Shown: positions 34,648 through 47,856 of the stretch, in pieces
Layout: every line of letters begins with the position of its first letter
Numbering within the stretch: the first letter of the stretch is position 1
DNA from: Panax quinquefolius
Lineage: Eukaryota; Streptophyta; Magnoliopsida; Apiales; Araliaceae
Reading direction: 5' to 3'
Assembly: GCA_020205615.1 (NCBI GenBank)
Contig: CM035166.1
Span: 91,463,706-91,527,705, forward strand
Length of the DNA stretch: 64,000 nt
Notes under the pieces: generated by a model
Seen by the model: the letters and a program-made list of their open reading frames with translations, nothing else
Database searches by the model: none
Told to the model about the DNA's origin: nothing
Translations under genes and position numbers: made by a program

Positions 34648-37237
34648 TGTAAGACCCCAACTTTTATGAATAAAGATGAATTTTTCTCTAAATATCATTT
34701 TGAATATTAAGGTGTGAATTTGTTATAATGTTGTAGTTACGGATAATATTTATAAATTTTGAAAAGTAAGCAAGTTGTTATATAATATTCGATTGGTCGG
34801 GGAATATTCGTTTTAATAGAAAATATTCATACGACGGCACAATCATTGGTGGACCCCACAATGGAATTATTATTGGAGTTAAAAAACGACAAAAATATCT
34901 TTTAATAAAAATAATGGCGAAAATTTTACCGTTAACTGTTGAATTATCCGGTGATAAAAATACAGTAATACGCGTGGTTGCATAGTATCACACGGTATTG
35001 ATTATTGATGCTTACGTGAGAAGTCACTCAGTTTTGCTCAATTATTGCTACAGTAATTGCTGCATAATATCTTACTTTATTTGATTCAATTATTGTTATA
35101 ATATTTTATATTATTAAATCAATAATTGAGATGACAAGTTATTCATATTATTATTTGCATAATTAACGATGTCTAGAAAGTTCTGTCGAGGAAAGAGGTT
35201 TGGTCACCTAATTGCGCACAAATAGAGAGAAATCCTTATCGGAAAGCTCCCTCTTTTCCGGGAACGATCTGGTTGTTAATATTGCGAGTTATAATAATGA
35301 TGAATAAATGTTGTTAAAAATATTGAGGGGATTTTTATGAAGTATTTGTTGTAAATTTACTTATTTTATGGACCCCCCATTTACCCATTTTTTAAAATAA
35401 TCGGTAGAAAGTTATTCAGTATATATATATATAATAAAGGCGGGGGCCATATGTGGGGCCCACATGTGAGAAACAAAGTCTTGGGGGAGAAATCTGATGA
35501 TTGTCACGAGTATGCACTATTTATATATATATATATATATATATTATATTATATATATATATATTATAATAAATTTTGTTTTTTTATAAAAAATAGAATA
35601 TATTATATTTTATTATGCATAGTGTTTGTATAGTGTCTGCATAGTAAGATTATATGAAATCTGATTTCAGGCGTCCATGATTTTTTTTAATACTGTTGCG
35701 TCCGTGATTTCCTTAAATAGTACCCCTTCCATTCTCCTATAAATAGGATTCTTAGTTTATAATTGAAAATTACACTAGAATAAGAGAATTCTTCTTGTAT
35801 AATATTGAGCGTATTTCTTTCAAGTTTTAGGAAGCTTTGAGTGTATAAAACAGTTCAAGTTTTCTTCAAGAATATCTCCGTCCTATCAGTCGGAATACAC
35901 TTCTTTTTAAGGTAAGGGATATTATTTTTGTTCAATATTCGTATGAAATAATATTTTCTTCCATACTTAGTATGTAAGTAATATTATTTTGTTTCAGATT
36001 CCGAATTCTACACTCATTTTGTTAAAGTTTTGGCTTCTATACTCCATGAAATTAGTAGAATATCCTTAAAATTTGTGTTTCATCTAGTATCTTTTCATGG
36101 AAATATTATTTTGAACATTCTTGATAAGTTTTAACTTTTTCATGCCAGAGTACTATTCACGGGGTACTATTACCGAATTACTATTCACGGGGTACTATTC
36201 ACTCGAGTACTATTCACCCGAGACACTATTCATGACAAAAATTGATTTCTTTTCGGTCAAAATCATTTTTGATACAATATTCTTCTTAAATTTTACTCCA
36301 CAAAGCAGAAACATGTTGACAATTTGGACATTATTGAATTCTGGATAAATTAAATTATAAATCTTTAAAAATTTATCATGTGCTTTCTTTTAATTAAATT
36401 CTTATATCATTGTCATCATCCTCATGCTTATATTATGATGAAAGTCATTTGTGGCCCATAGTGCATAGATGGACTGTTGATTGGTATGATTATGACCAGG
36501 GATTATTCGGTATAATCATGAGCGTAATGTTACAAATGATGTGGTAAAAGTCTTCATTAGCCCGTAGTGCATTGATGGATAGTTGTTGGCATAGTCATGA
36601 CCATTGGTGAAAACACGAATATCCTTGGCCCGTAGTGCATGAATAATTCGTGGTTGTGATACTAATGAATATCCTTGCCCCGTAGTGCATGGATAATTCG
36701 GTGATGTGGATTATTTATTAAGCTGAGTATCAACTATAAAATTTATGATAAACTTTTTAAATCATAGAAGATAGTAGATATCATGTTCTACTTGACTCTT
36801 CTAATGGATTGCTTGTTCCGCTGCAGTTAAACTTGATGTTTATTATATTTTATCAGTTTAACAGTGTTGGAGGCTGACGATAATTTATTCTGCATTATCT
36901 TTGTCATAATATTTTTTACTGGGCTAGTTGAGCTCACCCTTTTGCTTTCATTATTCTCTTCGGGAAATGAGAACGTAGCTGGGACTAGCCGGGGAACGGA
37001 GTGATGGTCCGAGATGGTGGCTATAGTAGTCCTCATTATTCTATGAAATAGTGTAATAATAAATGTAATGAGGAAGGACTCCATTGAGTTTGAATATTGT
37101 CTAAAAGACAATATTCGTGTAAAAACTCTCAGCTACGCTTTTGGTAGTACTGTATAAATGAAGTTTGTATTTAAGTTCTGTATCATGTATTTGGCGACCC
37201 AAGATGGGTGATGTATACCTATTTTGGGGGCGTCAAA
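34648..37237 (+). repeat. Gypsy-1 5' LTR
   Basis: Starts TGTAAGACCCCAACTTTTAT and ends GGGGGCGTCAAA, where the family shows GTCACA. It contains an (AT)n block at 35521-35570, several TACTATTCAC repeats near 36150-36235 and GCCCGTAGTGCAT repeats at 36570-36700. A TATAAATAGG at 35740-35750 is a plausible TATA box for element transcription. Confidence 0.9.
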
Positions 37238-37238
37238 C

Positions 37239-37252
37239 TTGGTATCAAAGCT
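37239..37252 (+). other. Gypsy-1 primer-binding site
   Basis: TTGGTATCAAAGC, two bases after the LTR, is of the initiator-Met tRNA type. Confidence 0.75.
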
Positions 37253-37424
37253 TAGGGATATGATCCATGGCTAAGATGTGAGACTATAACTAGGAGGGGA
37301 GAGACGGGTAAATCATTTGCTAGTATGACCTACCTAAGGTTAATTGTTATTTAATTGGTCGGTCAGAATATAGGGATAAAATGTGGCATATCAATTAACC
37401 CTTGTTTTGTGGCAGTATTTAAAA

Positions 37425-38560
37425 ATGACATCCGAGAATGTTGAGAATAGCAATGGAGTACATGAGACCGTTGAATCACCGATGATCAATAACCATGATA
37501 ATGTGCATCAGGAAGACAACAATCCTCATGCAAACAACAACACCGACCAAATGATGAACGACGGAATGTTTAAGAGCTTTCTGCAATTTATGCAACATCG
37601 GGCAAGAGAGACTCATGTTCAAAATGCAGGTGGAAACACTAGCAAATCTTGGACGGTCACCGCTAAGCAATTCAAGGAGCTGGGACCACCATAGTTTTTG
37701 GAAAAGCCAGAACCACTTAAGGCGGAGTCGTGGATAAAGTAGATCACCAAGATATTTGATGTCTTGGGATGCTCCGAGGAGCAAAAGGTTCCCTTTGCCA
37801 CCTTTATGTTGCGAGGAAAGGCAGATCATTGGTGGGAATCTGTAAAACATACCCAGCCTGCCGCACTAAAAATGTCTTGGGAGAAGTTCTAAGAACGGTT
37901 CAACGATAAGTACTTTCCTGAAAGTATTCGTCATATGAAGGAGGTAGAGTTCATCAAGCTGGAGCAAAACAATATGACCGTGTCGCAGTACGAAGCTAAG
38001 TTTGCCGAGTTGTCCCGGTTTATGTCCCATTTGGTTGATAATGAAGAGGGAATGACGCGGATATTTCTAAGAGATTTGAAACCCGAGATACGTCAATGCC
38101 TCATTTCTCACAAACTTTGCGTGTATTCAGATGTTGTGAATAGGGCTTAGTTATTGGAGCACGATAATGAGTCAACCCAACCAAGAGAGAGCAGCCGGCA
38201 CAATGATAATACCAGTGATAGCAGTCATCGAAGCGGTGACAACAAATGTGGAGGGAATCAACATGCCAGAAATGGTAACCACTTCGGTAGTAATCATGGC
38301 CAAGACAATAGGAGTGGAAATTTTAAGAAGAGGAGATTTAACAATGATGGAAAGACGTCAGCACCAGCACCCGTTGTTAAGGAAGGAGAACTACCGCCTA
38401 TCATATGCTTCAAATGCAGAGGGGAGGGACACGTCAGTCTAAATTGCACGCAACAGTCTAAAACGTCTTATAATTGTGGAAGAGAAGGTCACCTAGCTCG
38501 ATTTTGTCGTGTAGTGAAACCAAATCCAGTTGGGATGGTGACACCAAATGTTGTCCTAGA
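37425..38560 (+). pseudogene. Gypsy-1 gag with CCHC knuckles, four in-frame stops
   Basis: One continuous frame from ATG 37425 encodes FDVLGCSEEQKVPFATFMLR, ADHWWESVK, KEVEFIKLEQNNMTVSQYEA and LKPEIRQCL, the retrotransposon gag core. Stops lie at 37692, 37740, 37890 and 38148, all in the same frame. A knuckle [14 protein letters not shown] near 38408 is intact. The second, at about 38470, starts SYNC instead of the usual CxxC. Confidence 0.85.
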
Positions 38561-41500
38561 TAAGTTAAAGCCGGTAGTTCAAGGGAGAGCATTTGTCATG
38601 ACCTCCCAAAAAGTGAGGAACCCAAACGAGGTCATTACATGTATGCTAATCTTAAACTCTAGTGAAGTCTATACCTTATTTGATACCAGTTCTACCCATT
38701 CTTTTATTTCTCCTATTTGCGCTCAACGTTTAAACTTAACTCCGGAGAAATTAGACTTTGACTTATCTGTTGAAACTCTGTTGGGACAAACCTTCATTAC
38801 ATCCACTGTTTATAAATCTTGTTTGATTCAAATCGGCACCTGCACGTTACTTGTCGATCTTATCTCTTTGAAAATACTTGCATTTGATGTGATTTTAGAG
38901 ATTGATTGGTTAACTACTCATCATGCTAAAATTGTTTATTTTCGTAAGGTTGTTAGTTTTCATATTCCTAACCAACCTATTATGCGAATTCAAGCAACCA
39001 AACCACTAAAGTCAATCACTGTCATATCAAGCCATAGAGCTATTCGTTTATTGAAAAACGGATGTCAAGCTTTCTTAGCCCATGTCACGGATTTAAACAA
39101 AAATAAGTCATATTTGAATGATATTTCTATTGTTAATAAATTTCCTGACGTATTCCCTGAAGAATTTTGTATCGATCTTGAACCCGGAACAAAACCTATT
39201 TCCAAAGCCCCATATCGAATGGCTCCCATTGAACTTCAGGAGTTAAAAACCCAACTGTATGAATTGTTAGACATCGGTTTCATTCGTCCTAGTACGTCTC
39301 CTTGGGGTGCTCATGTTCTATTCGTAAAGAAGAAAGATGGAAGTATGCGACTTTATATTGATTATCGGGAGTTGAATCATATCACCATCAAAAATAGGTA
39401 CCCGTTGCCTGGCATTGATGACCTGTTTGACCAGTTGCAAGGTGCAAAATTCTTTTCAAAGATTGATCTTTGTTCCGAATATCATTAGTTAAAGATTAAA
39501 ACTGATGACATTCCAAAGACTGCTTTCAGAATTCGGTACGGGCATTATGAATTCCTAGTCATGTCCTTTTGATTAACTAATGCACCTGCTGCCTTAATGG
39601 ATATGATGAACCGAGTATTCAATAAATATTTGGATCATTTTGTGGTTGTCTTTATTGATGACATCCTCATTTACTCCAAAAGCGGTGAAGATCATGAGCA
39701 ACACTTGAGGCTGATACTCCAAAAGTTTCGTGAAAACAAGCTATACACCAAGCTGAAGAAATGTTAGTTCTGGCTTTAAGAAGTAGCATTCCTTGTACGC
39801 GTGATATCAAATCACAGAATATCTGTTGACCCAACGAAGATTGAAGCAATACAAAGTTAGGAGCAACCTAAGTCAGTGACCGAAGTACGTAGCTTTTTGG
39901 GCTTAACTGCTTATTATCGGAGATTCGTGGAAGGATTTTCTCGAATCGCTACTCCATTAACTTAGCTGACTCAAAAAATAAAAAATCCAGTTGGAGCGAG
40001 GAATGTGAGTAGAGTTTTCAAGAACTCAAGAGGAGACTCATTTCACACCTGTTCTGAAAATACCATCTGGCTCGGAACGAGTTGTCATCTACAGTGATGT
40101 TTCAGGCAAAGGGTTAGGATGTGTTCTCATGCAGTATGGGAAAGTCAAAGCATATGCCTCATGACAACTCAAAGAATATAAGAGGAATTATCCTACTCAT
40201 GATCTAGAGTTGACAACTGTCATTTTTGCGCTAAAGATCTGGAGGCATTACCTGTATGGGGAGAAAGTGGAGATCTATACAGATCATAAAAGCCTCAAAT
40301 ATTTCTTCACCCAAAAGGAGCTCAACATGCGGCAATGACGTTGGCTCGAGCTGTTGAAAGATTACGATCATACCATTTAATACAATCCTGAAAAAACGAA
40401 CATGGTAGCTGACACGTTGAGTAGAAGATCATATGCGGGTACGAGTGCGATATTGTCAACACAAAGGCCTATTTTATATGACTTGTAAAGGATGGAGATA
40501 GAGTTAAAAACTCCAGGGACCCACGTGATGATGTCAAATATACGAGTAGAACTGACTTTAATCGATAAAGTTAAAGTTGCTCAACTTGCAGACCCGGAGC
40601 TGATACGTATGAGGAAGAAAGTGCAAGAAGGTGATATTCCAGAAGCAAAAATTGATGAAGAAGGAATACTACGAGTCAACTCCAGACTTTGTGTTCCTAA
40701 CGATTCTGACTTGAAGTATAAAATCATGATGGAGGCGCACAACACACCGTTTGCAATCCATCCTGGGAGTACCAAAATGTATCATGATCTTCGACATACA
40801 TTTTGGTGGAGCAATATAAAGAGAGAGATAGCGAAGTTTATCTCAAGGTGTCTAACTTGTCAACGAGTCAAGGCAGAGCATCAAGTGCCAAAAGGTCTAT
40901 TGCAACCACTTGAAATTTCAGAATGGAAGTGGGAGCAAATTACCATGAATTTCGTTACTGGTCTTACCAAGGTTTCTCAAGGCATAGATGCGATTTGGGT
41001 CATTGTTGATAGATTGACCAAGTCTGCTCATTTTTACCTATACGAGAAACTTATACACTTGAACGTCTTGCTCGTATATACATAAATGAGATTGTAAGAC
41101 TTCATGGTATACCAGTATCCATAGTTTCTGATCTAGACCCAAGATTCAATTCACGGTTTTGGGTTAGTTTGCAGAAAGCTATGGACACGGATTTGCGATT
41201 CAGTTCGGCATATCATCCTCAGACGGACGGGCAGTCGGAGAGGACTATTCAAACTCTGGAGGATCTATTAAGACTATGTGTCCTTGAATTCAAAGGAAGT
41301 TGGAACAAGTTCTTGCCATTGGTGGAATTCTCCTCCAACAACAGTTATCAAGCAAGTATTGACATGGCTCCATTTGAGGCGTTGTATAGAAGAAAGTGTC
41401 GTTCTTCAGTATGCTGGGGCGAGGTGGGTGAAGTAACATTGTTGGGACCGGAATTGGTACGCATGAATACGAAAAAGATTTAAATAATCCAACAACGTAT

Positions 41501-42023
41501 AAAAACCTCACAAGATCGACAAAAGAGTTATGTTGATCTTCATTGAAAAGACGTGGAATTCAATGTTGGAGAGCATGTGTTGTTACGTGTTGCTCTATGG
41601 AAGGGAGTTACAAGATTTAGAAATAGAGGAAAGCTTAATCCTCGATTCATTAGCCCATTTGAAATCCTCGATCAAGTAGGAAATGTGGCCTATAAACTCA
41701 CCTTACCGCCAAGTATGTCTCGTGTTCATAACGTTTTTCACATATCTATGTTACGTAAATATGTGGAAGAGCCGAACCACATTATTGAATTAGAACCGGA
41801 CGAAATTGCGGAAGATTTAACGTATGAAGAGGTACCTGTTAAAATCTTGGATAAGAAGGAACATATTCTACGCTCCAAGGTTATACCTCAAGTCAAAGTT
41901 TTGTGGAGAAACCACGATGTTGAGGAAATGACATGGGAGATAGAATCTGAAATGAAATCAAGGTATCCTCACTTCTTCGTCATACCAGGTACGTACACCA
42001 ATTTTGAGGACAAAATTTCATAA
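38561..42023 (+). pseudogene. Gypsy-1 pol: protease, RT, RNase H, integrase, chromodomain
   Basis: The protease site reads [10 protein letters not shown] (DTS instead of DTG). RT shows [20 protein letters not shown] and the FIDDIL core near 39653-39670. RNase H includes [19 protein letters not shown]. Integrase has HPGSTKMYHDLRHTFWW, CLTCQRVKAEH, VIVDRLTKSAHF and DGQSERTIQTLEDL. The C-terminus KVIPQVKVLWRNHDVEEMTW (about 41875-41935) is a chromodomain-type motif that ends at TAA 42021. In-frame stops occur at 39486, 39570, 39765, 39777, 39858 and 39963. A frameshift near 39990, more stops in RNase H and integrase, and a frameshift near 41050 follow. Confidence 0.9.
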
Positions 42024-42034
42024 GAAGTGGAGGT

Positions 42035-42080
42035 TGTAAGACCTCAACTTTTATGAATAAAGATGATTTTTTCTCTAAAT
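42035..42080 (+). repeat. Gypsy-1 3' LTR, first piece
   Basis: TGTAAGACCTCAACTTTTAT follows the purine-rich AAGAAGTGGAGGT (polypurine tract, 42022-42034). It is cut after TAAAT (42076-42080), the target duplication of Copia-2, and continues at 48712. Confidence 0.9.
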
Positions 42081-42351
42081 TGTTATAAAATATTATTAAA
42101 ATCAAGAACAAAAATTAGAGAAAAGAGAGTATTCTCATAATATTTTTTATATATCTCATTCTCTATTACAATGCTCTTATTTATAGATATATGTACTTGG
42201 AAGTTTCAAAACTCAAAAGTCATGAGTTTAAAATTTAATGAACATGGGAGTTCCATACTTAATGAACATGGGAGTTCCAAAATACCAAAGATCATTACAA
42301 TTAAATATAAATCTAGACATCCATAAATATATATGTTATAATTTTATAACA
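42081..42351 (-). repeat. Copia-2 3' LTR
   Basis: 271 bp; differs from 48460-48706 by a 24-bp internal duplication around AATGAACATGGGAGTTCC and about seven substitutions (counted by eye). Confidence 0.9.
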
Positions 42352-43056
42352 CTCCCCCTTGGATGTCTATTGTATATCCATACACATAGAAAGCTGCCTC
42401 ATTAAATATCTTACCAGGAAAAACCCAATGGAAAAAAAAAACATTGGTTAAGGGAAAAAGAGTGCAGCGCATATTAGCTCCCCCTCATGAATGTATCTTT
42501 AAGTCCTTCAGCTATCGTATTCTATTATTGTGATGCAATCCTTCAAACATTGTAGTTGGTAATACTATGGTGAATAAATCTGCTAGATTATCTTTTGATC
42601 AAATTTGTTGAACATCAATGTCACCACACTTATCAAGGTAATGTGTGAAAAAGAATTTTGGTGAGATATGTTTTCTTCTATCTCCTTTGATGTATCCTCC
42701 CTTTAATTGAGCTATACATGCAACATTGTCTTCATACAGAATGGATGGAGTCCTTTTTGTAGAAATATTCTAAGAATATGCCTCGTTAAAAACCTTACCA
42801 AATAAAAACCTAATGCGAAAAATTTTGGCTAAGGAAAAGAGTACAATATTCTTGTATAACTTCTAGTGCCTTGGGATTGCCTCATTAAAACCTTGCAAAG
42901 GAAAACCCAGTGGGAAAAAAAACCTTAGCGAAGAAAAAAGAGTACAATCAGCACATCTTTTTACTCCCCTTCACAAGTACATAGAATTTTCATTGTTCAT
43001 GGTAAAAATATCATTAAGTCGAAGCATGTCAATATTGTGCACCATCTTCTTCAAAA

Positions 43057-44237
43057 TCATAGTTGGTAATGACTTAATGAATCTATCAACCAAATTATCA
43101 CATGATCATATATGTTTGATATCAATATCGTCATTCTTCTGGGGCTCATGTGTATAAAATAGTTTTGGTGCAATATGCTTGGTTCTATCACCCATGATAT
43201 AACATCCTCTAATTTGAGTGATACAAGCGACATTATCTTCATATAATATCGTTGGACTATTTATGATTGATGATAATCCACAGTTCACACAAATATGTTG
43301 GATTACTGATCTCAACCAAATACATTCACAACTTACTTCATAAATTGTGACAATCTCTGCATCAATAGATCCAACTAACTGTGGTTTTGATCCATATTGC
43401 TAGTAAGTTAATTGCAAATGCTATACCAGGTCATGAGAAATTTTGCAATATACATCAAAGCACCAATTGTACAAAGATATGGTACTTCAGGACCAAGAAT
43501 TTTTTCATTATTTTCTTGTGGTCAAAATGGATCTTTCTTGATATCAAGTGACCAATCTATCATTGGAGTACTTAAAGGATTAACATTATCCATGTAAAGT
43601 TACTTCAGGACTTTTTCTGTGTATGTTGATTGATGAACAAGAATTCCATAGCTCAATTTGTAGGCTAAGACAAAAATTTGTCTTACCAATATCTTTTATC
43701 TCAAATTTGTTGTTTTTGTCGACTCTTCTGGAGCAAGATCTTTCATCAATAAATACAGTATTAATAGCAAATCAATATTATGATCTTTTGATAAAAATGC
43801 ATGCACAAATTGGATTATTCTCAAATCCTTCTTTCAAAAGATATCCACTCAAGCGATTATACCACAATATGCATCTAGATTGCTTTAACCCATATAAAGA
43901 TCTTTGTAGCTTAATAAAATACATACGTCGAGATGTAGAATTATATGCTTCATGCATTTTATATCCTTCAGGGATTTTCATGTATATATGATCATTATCT
44001 AATGATCCATACAGATATGTTGTAACAACATTCATTAATCGCATATCCAAAATTTTCTTTTGATACCAAGCTAATTAAAAATCTGAATATAATTGCGTCC
44101 ATTGCAGGAGCATATGTTTCTTCATAATTAATAGTACGTCTCTGCGAGAAACCTTGTGCTACAATTCGCGCTTTGTACCATATAATTTCATTTTTCTTAT
44201 TTCGTACAAATACCCATTTGTATTCAACAGGCATCAC
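43057..44237 (-). pseudogene. Copia-2 RT and RNase H remnants
   Basis: RT pieces read YKWVFVRNKKNEIIWYKARI and VAQGFSQRRTINYEETYAP (44237 to 43995), then YMKIPEGYK, YGLKQSRCILWYNRLSGYL (44050 to 43778). RNase H reads PTILYEDNVACITQIRGCYI and GDRTKHIAPKLFYTHE (43315 to 43106). Frames change several times, and the YVDD region around 43750 is degenerate. It is clearly non-functional. Confidence 0.8.
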
Positions 44238-44442
44238 ACCTTTAGGTGTTCGGACTACAGGTCCAAAAATTCACGTTTACTTTGTGAATTTAGTTCTACT
44301 TGAATCGCCTCTTTCCACATTGGCCAAACATTTCTACGTTGAACATTCATCAACAATTTGTGATTCATATTCATGATCATTACTTCTGGTAATATCAAGA
44401 ACAACTTTATATGAAAATATGTTGTCGACAACGATTTTATTT

Positions 44443-45461
44443 CTATCCAATATATACGTCTCCTGTATATACATAATGTATCGAGATCTCGTTATTTTTA
44501 GGTATCTGATCCTCTTCAGGGGATAACTCATCCTCTTCAGGGGATAACTCTTCAAGAGTTTTATTTACAGGAGATTTTTGTTCATAATTTTTGGATAGAT
44601 CAATAATTTTTTTAGCCTTTTTCATGGGTATAGCCTCTTTATAGGCTGCAACTTGTTTTTCTTGTACTTTCTTCTTCTGGGAAATTTTATTTTTTAACAG
44701 CGATAGATCTTCCACGCTTTAGGTGTGGTTTTAATTCAATTTGTTGTTGTATTAACTGATTGTCCTACAGGGACTTCAATCCCTACTAGAGTATTAGCAG
44801 CTAAAATGTGAGATATCACTCTTTACTTATTATTGGTGAATAATTCTGGTAATTGATTCGTAATTCATTGCAAATGAATAATCCTTTGAACTTCTAGTTC
44901 ATATTGATTTGTATAAGGATCAAAATTAAATAATGTTGAAACATTCTAATTAATCTCCCATCATGCTTCAGGCAACGATCTAATATCGTGCTTCAGGCAA
45001 CGAAACATTCCAATTAATCTCCGGTCGTGCTTCAGGCAACGACTTTTCTCCCCCTAATGGTGGGAAGACTGTTTTATTAAAATAACAATCCTCAAAATAT
45101 ACCTTAAAAATATCACTTATTGAGGTTATGAATAACATGACCCCAAGCATATATTGGTAATTAATTTACTTTGATATAATCAACATGTAAAAGAATCTTC
45201 TGGTTCTTTAAGGGATGTTCATGGGAGTTTTCAATAATTCAATGCATCAGTATTGATCCTAGATGATCATGCCAAGGTATAAAAACATTTGGAACTTCTG
45301 GTGTATTGCACACTTCTGGTGTATTACAACATTTGTTTCAACTATTCTCATTTTAGTATAATATAACCCAGAAGAGAAAATATACAGTTTTTCTAATATA
45401 AGCTTCTGACCCAATACTATTGAAGTAATATAAAGAAATTCTTCACTGCCTTCAATATGAT
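44443..45461 (-). pseudogene. Copia-2 pre-integrase and linker remnants, integrase mostly deleted
   Basis: GLYYTKMRIVETNVV (45390 to 45310) is the stretch before the copia GAG-pre-integrase motif. An acidic/lysine-rich linker with a repeated ELSPEEDE (44510-44570) precedes RT. Between them the sequence is full of stops. A GCTTCAGGCAACGA repeat occurs three times at about 44965-45045. The integrase catalytic core was not found. Confidence 0.6.
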
Positions 45462-46460
45462 TAGGACTGATCATTCGGTTATAACCGAACCGAATAAGCT
45501 ATTCGGTTATAACCGAAAACCAAAATTTATGCAATTTTGGTATCCGAACAAATAACCGAATTACTCATTAACCGAATTTCCGAATTACCGAATTTACTAT
45601 TCGGTTGTTCGGGTAATGACCGAACAAACAATTAATAATAAAGCCAAAACCTTCAAAAAGAAAGAAGAAAACAACCGAACAAAAACCAAACAAGGCATTA
45701 TAGATTATGGAGATATGACAACCAAACAAGGCATTATAAATAAAAGTACAATACGAGAGCCAAACAAGGCATTATAGCTTAAAGCCTCGTACAATACGAT
45801 AACCTTCAACGCGACAAACACCTTCGGTCGAATAACATTTTTACCGGTGGAAAGTGAAGAAAGGGCATCGTCGGCAAAGGCGGGAGGACCGGCGGTCCGA
45901 CGAAGACTGAGAGAGGCAAAGACTGTTATGGGATATGAGATCTGGGATTTAGTAGCAGTGTAGCACTCATGGGGTCTGGTCAATAAATGTGTAACTAGTA
46001 AGGGGGCGAGAGGAGAAGTGTTGTTTGCAAGCATGGGATCTGATCTGAGAGGAGAAGTGTTGTTTGCAAGCATGGGATCTGGTCTAAGACTGATTTGGGA
46101 TGTGGGATATAGGATCGGCGGAGAGCCGAAGACTGATCATGTGGGAACAGTGGGATACGAGATTTTGGTACTGAAATCTGAGAGTCAAAAACTCAAAAAA
46201 CTAATATAATATAGTGAGACAGACAGTCATATACAGATACCACTTACTACTATAAAATTAATTTTATTTTTTTAATTAAAAATTTGGTATTTCGGATATC
46301 CGAATTAACTAATTTTTAAAACCGATTCTGAAACTGAATACTGAACAATAAATAGGATATAACCAAAATTACAAAAAAAAACAAAAAACCAAAATAATTC
46401 AGTTAAAAAAATTCGGCTGTGTTCGGTAATTTGATTTTATCCGTTTTTTGCTCACCCCTA
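45462..46460. mobile_element. hAT-like non-autonomous element, copy 3, nested in Copia-2
   Basis: Perfect 8-bp duplications AATATGAT lie at 45454-45461 and 46461-46468. The ends are TAGGACTGATCA and TGCTCACCCCTA. The subterminal regions have the same TTCGGTTAT / AACCGAA words as the copies at 516 and 26213. There is no transposase. A tandem duplication around GAGGAGAAGTGTTGTTTGC occurs at about 46010-46085. Confidence 0.9.
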
Positions 46461-46805
46461 AATATGATAACCATTATAACGTATATCCTTAAAGCTGAGC
46501 AAATTTCTGCTTGCCTCAGAAGAATATAAAGAATCATCAATACAAAGTTTTGTGCCCTTTGACAACATTATAATCGCTCTTCCAAAGACTTTAGTTAAGT
46601 TTGATGAATAATCACTCTTCAAGAGTCTTCAATTATGTTTGATGAATAATCGCTCTTCTAGAGCCTTTAATTAAGTTTGATGAGCTTCTGGCTCATACAA
46701 CTTCAGATATGCAAAACATAAATTTAACTTTATTACTTGAAACATAAATAAAACATATAATAAAAATACTTATTATAATGTCATAATATAATGAAATAAA
46801 AATAA

Positions 46806-47850
46806 TTAATTAGTATGAACATTTATCAACATATTATTAAGGAAACCATAGATATCAAAATTAGTTATATCCACTCCATTTGAAAAGTCAAAATAATTCA
46901 TGGGATCTTCAGGATCATTATGAACAATAAAGTTTATTTTAATTCCATTTCCTTTTCTTTTATGGAGTCTTGGTACAAATCTATATACCAAATATTTAGG
47001 AGTACGACAGGTACATTCCTTTTCTATATTGATTGTTCCTTTCACGTCCACTACCACAACCACAACCACAACCACAACCATAATTTCCTCTATGATTATC
47101 AAATGAGGTTACATTCACTTCAGGGAATGTAATAGAATCGGTCGAGCGAGATTGTTGGTTTTTCAGCAAAAACTCATTATTTTGTACAGCCATTAGAAGA
47201 CATAATATCACTTCTAGGAACATGGTTTCCTTTATCGCTTCAGGGAATATTTTGTAAACTTACGCTCTCGATATTGCTGCTACAGGAGCATATTCGAGGC
47301 ATGAAATATAATAAATATTTTCTCTAACATGTCTTCATCAATGTTTTTCACTCAACACTTTTAAAATTTTGCAACTTCAAGTGCAACCAATTATAATGAT
47401 CTTTTCGGAGAATTACAAATTTTTGATTATCATATCTTTCCTTTAAAATCATTTCATAAGACAAGTGAGTCTTTTACTATAATGTACTCATATTTTAATT
47501 TTTCATGGAGATGATATCGAATAAAAATTATTAATTTTGCATGATCCTGCATGGATGCATGATTGCCAACTATAATTGTATCTCCAATGTTCTTTGCATT
47601 TAGATGAATCTCATCATTAAGAGTACATGACAAATATTCTTGCTCGATATAAATCAAGAGCAAAAAATTTAAATTTATAAGATTTGAATATTAAATAACT
47701 AAACATATTCTCCATCAAATTAAATAATTATATATGTTCAAATTTAATTATAATGAAACAATTTATAAAAATGCAGTAAAACACGAAACTAAATTTGTCC
47801 ACTAAAAATAACAAACCAATACTACTAAGCATATTTGTCATTGTAACTTC
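46806..47850 (-). pseudogene. Copia-2 gag remnants
   Basis: Recognisable pieces are LHEKLKYEYIIVKDSLVL (47520 to 47455), MAVQNNEFLLKNQQSRSTD (47194 to 47135) and FPEVNVTSFDNHRGNYG. A Gly-Cys alternation follows at the place where this family has a Gly-Arg repeat. Stops separate the pieces. There is no intact knuckle. Confidence 0.7.
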
Positions 47851-47856
47851 ATACAA

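Noticed and set aside
35520..35575. (AT)n tracts as promoter signals or replication origins
   Set aside because: Simple repeats occur throughout the window, and nothing ties them to such a function.
37239..37252. tRNA gene at the TGGTATCA motif
   Set aside because: Only the primer-binding complement of a tRNA 3' end; no cloverleaf around it. No complete tRNA was recognised anywhere in the window.
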